The notes under the pieces were generated by a model. It searched no databases and was not told the origin of the DNA. It worked only from the letters and a program-made list of their open reading frames with translations. Both the position numbers and the translations under genes were made by a program. A stretch of DNA of 64,000 bases, taken from NCBI RefSeq assembly GCF_021462225.1, contig NC_061800.1:16600749-16664748 (forward strand). Reading direction: 5' to 3'. The stretch comes from Girardinichthys multiradiatus. Taxonomy: Eukaryota > Chordata > Actinopteri > Cyprinodontiformes > Goodeidae. Of the stretch, positions 55,966 through 64,000 are shown in pieces (the stretch's first letter is position 1; every line of letters begins with the position of its first letter).

Positions 55966-58435
55966 AATATACTGGTTATTAAATTATAATTTTTTATTTT
56001 AGTTAGTTACTTGTAATCCATAATGTCCCAAAGTGCTTAGAGGAATCTTATGTAGATTATGGCATATCTTGAAAATACGTCATTGGTTGTTTATAATGTA
56101 TATTGAAATTTTCTCTTTTAGTTTGTATTGAAGCAATATTATCCTAAATTGGATTATTTTAAACTGTATCATGGTAATTATAAAAATTTTCAATAAAAAA
56201 AAAAATATTGAGATACATATTTTGGCGATATCACCTAGCTCCACTGTTGTTAAATCACAGTCTTGTGAAGAGGATGCTCAGAGTTTTTCAATATGTTTTT
56301 TATTTTATGATTCATCCTTCATTGCACAGTTATTTCTAAAATGAAGCAACAAACTATTTTTAGTGCTGGTTTTGCTCAGCCAGGTTAAATAGCCTGTATT
56401 CTGATTTCTGCCCTGCTGCAGTTTTCTGCCAATTATTAAGGTAATTTGAAGCTGTCATTTTAAGACTTATGTTGCCATACTACTGAATATTTAACAAAGT
56501 TCCATTTGCCATTGTGCAGTATTTATTTTATACCTAAAAAGTACTGCTTTCTGTAACAAAACAGCATGTGTTAATAGTGTGCTGTTGGAAATGCTCCTCT
56601 CTGAACTGTAATGTGTCTGTGCTCAGCCTGGGGTATATTACTGTGTCAGCTGTTGTAATTTATTTATTCCGAGTTGTGTAGATTTGTTGTTTTATGATCT
56701 CATCTTTGCACTACTGTTTTCTAGCATGTATCAGGGTTCATTTGGAAAGGTCATTATTTGACACATTTCACTTTAAGTAAAGATTATATAGCAAAGCTTC
56801 CAGTCAGAGTGTACTGCATTTATTTTAAACCTAAATCAGCAGCCTGCAATGAGAGCTTTCTCTAATGAAAGGTGACGTGTGTTTAAAAGGCGGCTCTACC
56901 AGTCACTGATCCCTGGACAGTGGCCTGATGTTTTGGTGCGTGTCTCATATGTTTGCTATCATACTGTGATAACTTTTTTCACTTAGTTTGTGTGTGATTG
57001 ACAGGTCATTCTATGAACTCACCACTCTATCATTTGTTTGGTCTGATAATTGCTCAGAGGGAGCTATATATTTGTTAAATAATGAATCATGGCTTGTTTT
57101 GGCAGATGTATTCGCCAGTGTAATGCACTTTTTGGAAATGCCCAGCTAAACAATTGCTTTGCTTGGCAACTGAACTGGTCAAAAATCACATCTACTGTTT
57201 GATTATGTGAAATAAGGCTGCAAACTGTGTTGCTCTTGCTCTGCTGTTGGAAGGAGGGTCAATGTGTAGCTGAATCAGAGCATTAAATATTATTATAGTG
57301 ATGGAAAATGAATTTTGAATGTTGTGATATATATTGTGATAAAAACAGACTATATAGTGACATAAATTTTAGGACAGGTTATGAAGCCCCAGTCCCAATA
57401 GCATAAACCAATTTAGGTTCAAGAGAAAAGCTGCGGTCTTGTATAATGTTACTTGCTGGAGTTTAACACTATCTTGAATACTAGTACGTATTCACAAGGG
57501 ACTATGTTTAGTAAAAATAAATAGACTTATTTGAAATTGAATTAACTTGAACAATGGAAAGTGAAGGCAACACCCAGAAAGGAACAAAAGCAAAAACAAA
57601 TATATTAGTATGCAAAAATGGCAGATTTTTATTAATGATTTTTTTATTCCCTGGCCTGTTTTGTTTTGTATAAAATAGAACTCCTTCTTTTAATCGTGAG
57701 ATACAAGGCTATTGGAGTAGTCATTAGAAATTCATAAACAAAATAATGATTGTACCATATTTATAAGATGTTGCTATTTATTGCGAGCAAGCTGTATTTA
57801 TTTATTTTTTTTCATCACACTTTGGCAGCTCCGTAGAGAGTAGCCCGGGCTGCTTTCCCCTCACGTCTGCCTGTGTAGTAAATTCACTGTGCCGCAATCG
57901 AAGGAGCCGCGAGGTTTTGAACTCCAACCGCAGTTAAAAGATTATACAGTTGCAGTTGCATGTGACTTTGAAAACTGGATTCTTTCTGCTATTTCTGAAG
58001 GGAACAGTGACATGACAGGGAGCGGGGATCTTAGTCTTGCAGTTTTGTTTTTCTGTTCAAAATCAAAGAATGCTGCTTACTTTTTGGCCTCAATCAGCAT
58101 GCAGCTGCTTTGGTGGTGGGTAGCAGGTGTAAAACGCTGCTTTTTTCCTTCATACTGTGGTACATTTTCTTTTTTTTTTTCACAAAAGGATACAATTTTT
58201 ATACTTGGTGACAACAAAAAAATAAAAAAGGCCACATTTTGACAAACATTTACCATTTTTTATGTGATGCTAAGTGTTTGTTAAGCAAATGCTTTGCTGT
58301 GGTGTTGCTGTGGTATCATACTTTAGATATATTACCCACAATATTCACCTTTTGCTATGGCTCGATCTCCTTCTTTATAAAACATTAAAACAGAATGTTA
58401 ATGAGTGAGTGTAATACTGAGATCATGATCTGACT
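55966..58435. other. Unique sequence, no gene seen
   Basis: AT-rich single-copy-type sequence. The part at 56570-57150 is more mixed (AAAGGTGACGTGTGTTTAAA, TCTGATAATTGCTCAGAGGG) and could include conserved non-coding DNA. The 117-codon frame at 57889-58242 has no domain. Confidence 0.35.
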
Positions 58436-58442
58436 TATTTTA

Positions 58443-59800
58443 CAGCACCAGCCACATTTTTGGCACCTCTGGTAAAGATGGACAAAAACAAAAAATAAAT
58501 GACATTCTTCTGGCAATTATCGGATCTGACACAAAACATTTTGAAAAATCCAACCTACTTTTCTAAGCACATTTATTTCATGGGTAAAATAATTAGTGCC
58601 ACAACTGTCTGCACACCCTACAATTCCTGTAAAATGAATGTAAATAAAAAAAAAATTTTATTCATAATTTTTTCATGCAAGTTGATCTGAGAGTCCAGGT
58701 ATTTTTTATTTGTAATCCATGACTTCCTATTTTTAATAAATAAGATTTATTACACAGGATAATTTCTCTTAGGCACTCAAAATGGGAAAGACGAAAGAAA
58801 CATGTCTGGAATATAGTTTATAAGCAAGGTTCTTCTCAAAGCGCACACGCTTGATATTGTTTATTATGGAGCTTTTAGATTCGTCACACAGTTTCAAAGA
58901 GTAGTCAGACACCGTTGTCTGTTGTTTGTATGCTTGTGCTTGGCTGTCTGATTTGTCCACTTGCAGACTGAGGCACAAGCGTGTTTTTATTCTACAAGGC
59001 TATTTTGGGCCACCTGTCTTCACATCTTCAGTTTATGCAAGGTAACATTACCCTAAAAGTTGTGTTTAGAAGCTGCAGTTAAGGGGGGCATCATGAGGTC
59101 ACCAAGTGTCCATAGCAACCATTTGGCACAATCTAAATGGTGACTGGTTGTGTGCGAGGCATGCCAACCAGAAAAACATTGATGTCCTACCATCACAAAT
59201 GTGATGTACAGATTGTACTAAGACTGTTTTCTTTTCCAAACATGTCTGGTCTAAAACAAATGATAAATATGTGACAAAGCACTTCATGTCGCCTATTAAG
59301 CATGGTGGACAATCCGTGTTGGTGTGGGTGTGTTTCTCTTCCAAAGGCCCAGGGACCCGGTTTAGATTTCATGAGAGTCTTGAAATATCAGGAAATTCTA
59401 AATAAAAATCTGCTGTGTTTTGCCAGAAAACCAAAAATGGGTCATCATTGGGTCTTTCAACAAGACTGTGATCAAAAACACATTACCCAATCAACCTTTT
59501 TCTCTGGTCATCTCAGTGCCCAGAACTAAATTCTTTAGTAAACATGTGACGTTAGGCTGAAGAGAAGAGAACATAAGTGAGAACCCAGGAATATGGATGA
59601 TGTAGAGTAACTGTACTAAAAGAAAGATCCTTCTCTCCATATACTCCCACTTTATGAAATGCTATAGGAGTATAAGGACTTTCCTATTGACCAAAGGGGA
59701 TAAGTGGTGCCAGTAACTGTGGTAAAGATAATTTCACATTGAAATAATTTCCTCATCGAATGCCTTACTGTGCTGACATTGGATGACTGAATTTTTTTGT
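58443..59800 (+). pseudogene. Degenerate Tc1-like transposon relic
   Basis: The left terminus word TTTTTGGCACCTCTGGTAAA (58457-58476) is mirrored near the right end by AAGTGGTGCCAGTAACTGTG (59703-59722). Between them lies transposase debris: CCATAGCAACCATTTGGCAC (59111 on), TTAAGCATGGTGGACAATCC (KHGGQS, glycine block), WVCFSSKGPG, NKNLLCFARKPKMGHHW and GTCTTTCAACAAGACTGTGA (VFQQDCD, second Asp region). Same subfamily as 32300-32600. No intact frame. Confidence 0.7.
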
Positions 59801-61070
59801 GTGAGATTATGATAGTGAAATAAAACATTTTTGATAAAACAGTTATTTACACATATTTACTATGTATACTAATGAGCATGAAGAGCCCTATAAAACTACT
59901 TTATATTCCTGAATTGTTCTATAGTGGCATTGAGCAACTTCCCATCAGGCAACGATCAAAATGAGCTCAAAGAACCTTTTTCAATACTTTTATACTATAT
60001 GAGTAATTTGTCAAATATTTTACTATAAACCAGCTTCTCTTCCTATTCTCAGTTCTTGGTCACTTTAAAGTATTATAACAGCTTGTCTTGACAAACAGAG
60101 ATCTGCACAATGTCATCAACAATGCAGTTGGACAAGAAGAGTGAAGTCAGAGACCAGAGGTGCCCCAGCTGATGCTGAAACCAGAACGAGTCACAGCAAA
60201 TGAATGAAACCATTAATCAAAATGTTTAGATGTCCACATCAGGTCACCGTATCTGTGATCAGTGTTTAATATCAACACTAAAATAGTATGGCAAAGGGGT
60301 GGAGTTTAACTGATTGCTGTCAAAGTAAATTTATAACAGAATGTTAACCTTTTTAAAGGAAACACAGATTACACAGGCCTTAGGATGTGTGGGAAATGAT
60401 TGGAGAGGGGGGAGAACAAAAGAGGAAGGCCAGTGAAGGCCCTACTGTGCTGCACGTTTTTCATTTTCCACTGGATTGAAAAGATCAGGTAATTGAAAAC
60501 GAGACAATCCAGCAGCCAGGGTTCCGCACATGCCAGTGAAAAGCTTCAGAGATATTAGAGTCCTACACTTTGGGCCCTGTCTTTGTATTTCCTTCGCACG
60601 GGGCTTCTGAAAAAAAAAAAAAAAAAAAAAAAAGACGGATTTATAATGACAACACCTGAAAAGTGTTTTCCATCAGGCTCATGCATCATTGTCAGAGAGG
60701 GAGAAAAAACTGTATTGTTTCTTTTTGGATGGGTAATATCAATAGGGGAGACAGCCGGCTGGAGGAAGATGGAGAGTAAGGGATGGATGGGTGGACGAGA
60801 GTGTGTGAGAGGTAGTGGGCTCCCTAAATGCAAAGTATATTAAAATGTAATAAAAGTCAGATGTTTGACATCCTCTCACAGACACCTCTTCAAATAATTG
60901 AAAACTGGGCTGTTCAAGATTTTTATTACTTTTTGGGTTCTGCTCTCTGGGCACTATCTGATGATTTATACTTCAGGCTTGTTCTGGCGATCTTTGAAAA
61001 GTTCTGTTCTACTATAATGGGCAATAAAGAATTGAAACAAAATAAGTCAGTGGTTCGATCTGAATACATG
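59801..61070. other. Unique sequence, no gene seen
   Basis: AT-rich, with an A-run (60610-60633). No coding or repeat signature is recognised. Confidence 0.35.
60610..60633. repeat. A24 homopolymer
   Basis: An uninterrupted poly(A) tract. No retrogene or SINE body is recognised next to it. Confidence 0.9.
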
Positions 61071-61084
61071 GAGGACTAATTATA

Positions 61085-62255
61085 AATTACAGACCTATAT
61101 CTAAGCCACCTTTCTTGTCTAAAATTCTTGAGACAACAGTTGCTAATCAAGTGTGTGAGCATTTATACAGTAATGACCAATTTAAAGCGTTTTAGAGCTC
61201 ATCATAGCACTGAAACAGCACTGGTGAAAGTCACTAATGATATTCTCATGGCCTCAGATAATGGACTTGTGTTTATACTTGTCCTGTTAGATCTCAGTGC
61301 TGCATTTGAGACACTCGGACATAATATTCTCTTAAAACACTTGAACAGGTTTTAGAGATCAAGGGAACAGCATGAGGCTGGTTTATATCTTATTTGTCCA
61401 ACTGATTCCAGTTTTTTCATTTTAATTATACATCTTCTTCACACTCCAGGGTTACTTGTGGTGTACCACAGGGTTCATTGCTTGGGCCATCTTTCTTTAA
61501 TATATATATGCTTCCAATTGGTAAAATGATCAGACAGCATAGGATACATTTCCACTGTTATGTTGATGATACTCAGCTTTATTTATCCATAAATTCTGAT
61601 GAATTCAACTAGTTAGATCTGATGATATAAAAACCTGGATGACTTTTCTTTTATTATTCAGACGAGAGATCGTTGTCTTTGAACCAGAGTCTTTGACAAA
61701 TAAACTGCTTAGTCAATCACTTAATCTGGAGGGCATTACATTGGCCTCTGGTAAAAATGCAAAGGATCTTGTTTTTTTCAACCAGGACATTTCATTTAAA
61801 TCCCACATTGAACAGGTTGCTTCATTCTTTCAACTACAGAATATTGCCAAAATTAGAAATATCCTGTCCAGGTATGACTGAGAAAAACTAGTCTATGCGT
61901 TTATTACTTCAAGGCTTGGCTATTGTCCACAAAAAGCAGTTAAAAGACTTCAGGTTATCCAAAATGATGCAGCAAGAGTTCTGATGAAAGATTAAAACTG
62001 AGATGTTGCTTCTATTTAAGCTTCTCTTCATTGGCTCCCTGTTAAATCTAGAATAGAATTTTAAATTCTACGTCTCGCAAATAAAGCCCTTTATGATCAA
62101 GCTCAGCCATACATCAGAGATCTGATTATTCCATATGTTCCTAACAGAGCACTTCACTCTCAGACCAGCTCCCAGTTTTAGTCCATGAGGCAGACACCCT
62201 GTCTACTTTTAGGACTAGGTCTAAAATTTTCCTTTTTGATAAAGCTTATAGTTAG
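61085..62255 (+). pseudogene. L2 LINE RT remnant
   Basis: [16 protein letters not shown], then [20 protein letters not shown] and [14 protein letters not shown], where motif A has Glu for the catalytic Asp. GVPQGS is visible in DNA (GTGTACCACAGGGTTCATTG) in a shifted frame. At 61558-61571 the motif C codons read YVDDTQLY (Ala to Val), followed by ISFKSHIEQVASFF. About 50 bp are missing near 61918. Several stops and frameshifts. The C-terminal codons FLFDKAYS and stop (about 62253) are readable. Confidence 0.85.
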
Positions 62256-63004
62256 AGTGGATTAGATTATCCTGAGCTATCTCTGTAGATATGCTGCTAT
62301 AGGCTTAGGCTGCTGGAGGACATAATGACCCCTTTCACTCTCATACTACTCTCCAATTTTGCATTATTTGCTGTTATTTCAACTTTTAACTTTATGTTCT
62401 CTCTCTGTCTTTCTCTTTATATAATCTACACATGGCCTGGCGTTCTGTTCAGCTGTGAGACATTCCTGGAGGGTGGCATCAACTGCCAACAACGTAATGT
62501 TCTACTTCTGTAGATCATGACTTGACCCTGTCTTTCAGTGTTAAACCCCGTCTGTCTTCTAGACATGGAAATGCTTTTACTGTGAGCAACTGTATGTGCT
62601 ATCTTTCATCCCATAGTCTTCAAAACTGGCTCAGGGCTTAACTGTCTCTCTGTTAGATGAAGCCACTAAAGGAACTACTACTGTTAAATGTTTACTTTTT
62701 TTCAACATAGAAAGTACTCCTGGATCAGCGCTTTTGTGGTTTGTTTTTTTGGCATATCTTCTCAAACCCTCAGTTGGTCATGGCAGATGGCCATTCACAA
62801 TGAGCAAGGTTCTAATTGAAGTTTCTTCCTGTTAAAATGGAGTTTTCTTTTTTTGCAGTTGCTACATGCATGCCTGGTATCAGGGATTGCTGCAAAGTCA
62901 ATGCAAGCGACTGTCCACTATCCGCTACATACTCATCCAGGAGGAGTGCGTCCCGCAAATCACTGACTGAGTGTCCTTAGATTTAAAATGTTTTAACCAA
63001 TTTG

Positions 63005-63792
63005 TTTAACAGATAACTCTGAGGAACCGAAATTTCAGCCGAACACAACAGGTAAGATTCAAAACGTTTATTAAAAGCTCTGGATGACGTTCGGCAGGAA
63101 ACCACCAGCAGCAGACTCATGAACCTCTGAGGGAGGACAGACAGGTTAGTGGCTGAGCAGAAAACTGAGAATAGTAACAAACTCAGAAATAAAGCCGCTA
63201 ACCTTTTCAGAATCTGTGAAGGAACCAGGAAACTGCATTTGGGCTTCTCTGGGTGATGGCAGGGCAACAGTGGGAAAGCGTCACGCATGTTCTTAGGTTT
63301 ATTAACACAGTAGAAATGCAGGTTGCGGTGGTCAGGGGACAGAAACTGGGTCAGAGCCGGGAGAGCAGATTTGGGCAACAGGATCCGAGGGAGAAGGTTG
63401 AATCGAGGTCCAGGGCACAGAAACGAAGTCATGTATGGGAAGGCAGATTTAGGCAGGGAGAGTTGGTCAGGACGCAGAAACAAGGTCGAAGTCCAGAGAG
63501 CAGAAGCCAGTTTGGTATCCAACCTGGGCAAGACAGACTAGAAAAATCTGAGAGGCAAAGTGGAGATCAAGATCAGGCAAGCAGACAAGGAAGGAACGCT
63601 GGACACTACTCTCACAAAGGCTTTCAAAAATCTGGCGCTGTCTGTCTGTAGGCATCCTACTTAAAAACCAGATGCGCAGGTGAAGCGAGTGAGGTCTGAT
63701 TGGGAGCAGACTGAGAAGGAGCAGGTGAAAGCAGTCACCGTGGCCTGAGCAGCAAACAGGGATGACACAGACAGACATTCCAAAATCATGAC
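63005..63792 (-). mobile_element. Solo LTR of a retrotransposon
   Basis: A 788-bp insertion flanked by AATTTG on both sides (62999-63004, 63793-63798). The uninterrupted site in L2 copy 1 (near 10717-10735) has a single AATTTG. On the minus strand it starts (T)GTCATGATTTTGGAATGTC, has a TATA-like TTTTTAAG (about 63660-63667), an AATAAA polyadenylation signal (63067-63072) and ends ...CTGTTAAA(CA). No internal coding region, primer site or polypurine tract is present, so it is a solo LTR. A Ty3/gypsy-type origin is a guess. The 182- and 132-codon frames inside it are fortuitous. Confidence 0.78.
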
Positions 63793-64000
63793 AATTTGAG
63801 TAATAAACTGAATTTGCATGCATTGTTTGACAACTAGTATCAATTGGGATGTATATTCTTGACTTGGAATATGTATTGAATTGACTTTTCTTTTGTGAAG
63901 TGCCCTGAGATAATAAGTGCTCGGAATTTGCACTATATAAATAAACTGCACTGAACTGAATTGAAGACTGAACAAAAGGACAAAAAGTGCCTTGAAAAAA

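Larger units (their letters stand above)
61075..63965 (+). mobile_element. L2-type LINE, copy 3, interrupted by a solo LTR
   Basis: 5'-truncated copy beginning with the RT region (AATTACAGACCTATATCTAA) and running through the 3' UTR (TTCTTCCTGTTAAAATGGAG, 62822-62841) to the L2 end TATATAAATAAACTGCACTG and AACTGAATTGAAG at 63965. A 0.8-kb LTR is inserted in the UTR (62999-63798). This copy lacks the extra 3'-UTR block seen in copies 1 and 2. Confidence 0.9.

Noticed and set aside
57889..58242. 117-codon frame as a small gene
   Set aside because: Low-complexity Phe/Lys-rich end from T and A runs, no homology signature, no start or splice support.
60610..60633. Poly(A) run as the tail of a processed pseudogene or SINE
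   Set aside because: No recognisable retrocopy body or target duplication beside it.
62983..63651. 182-codon minus and 132-codon plus frames
   Set aside because: Inside a solo LTR, no domain, overlapping on both strands.

Overview
The window looks like ray-finned fish (teleost) nuclear DNA. Its repeats are typical of fish: many Tc1-like DNA transposons of several subfamilies, L2-type LINEs ending in GAATTGAATTGAA-like tails, Rex3-like RTE LINEs ending in GGATAAGCGGAAGACGA, a tRNA-derived SINE, a solo LTR and long (CA)n tracts. I found no host protein-coding exon, rRNA or intact tRNA I could defend. The unique sequence between repeats reads like a gene desert or a very long intron. It contains several AATTA-rich, non-repetitive islands that could be conserved non-coding elements, but I cannot test that here.

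Layout. 0-5 kb: a LINE-tail-like repeat, a Tc1 remnant, and a Tc1 relic (2992-4414) split by an L2-like LINE. 5-8.4 kb: mostly unique. 8.4-11.7 kb: L2 copy 1 with an open reverse transcriptase segment, then an RTE relic. 11.7-21 kb: a full-length dead Tc1 (13606-15182), a foldback MITE, an RTE with a long open frame (19208-20303) and a second foldback MITE. 21-26.6 kb: a shattered RTE relic with an AAGTC-rich insertion, an LTR-like repeat and a minus-strand Tc1 piece. 26.6-39.6 kb: mainly unique, with one SINE nested in another repeat and two Tc1 relics. 39.6-45.7 kb: Tc1 relics, copies of a (CTGA)n-tailed repeat and an AAGGC pentanucleotide array. 45.7-47.3 kb: the best preserved Tc1 copy. 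48.3-53.8 kb: a transposon with long terminal inverted repeats, split by L2 copy 2 and carrying a 43-bp perfect hairpin. 54-56 kb: a Tc1 relic broken by an RTE with a clear 10-bp target duplication. 58.4-59.8 kb: another Tc1 relic. 61-64 kb: L2 copy 3 interrupted by a solo LTR.

The main biological content is an insertion history. Nested pairs give relative ages: L2-like LINE inside Tc1, RTE inside Tc1, L2 inside the inverted-repeat element, LTR inside L2, SINE inside a SINE-like repeat. Nearly every transposon gene has stops, frameshifts or deletions. The most unusual structures are the split inverted-repeat element with its hairpin, a compound L2 3' UTR, and an RTE-like 3' terminal motif shared by a non-coding repeat family. 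No convincing new functional system was found; the novelty is structural.
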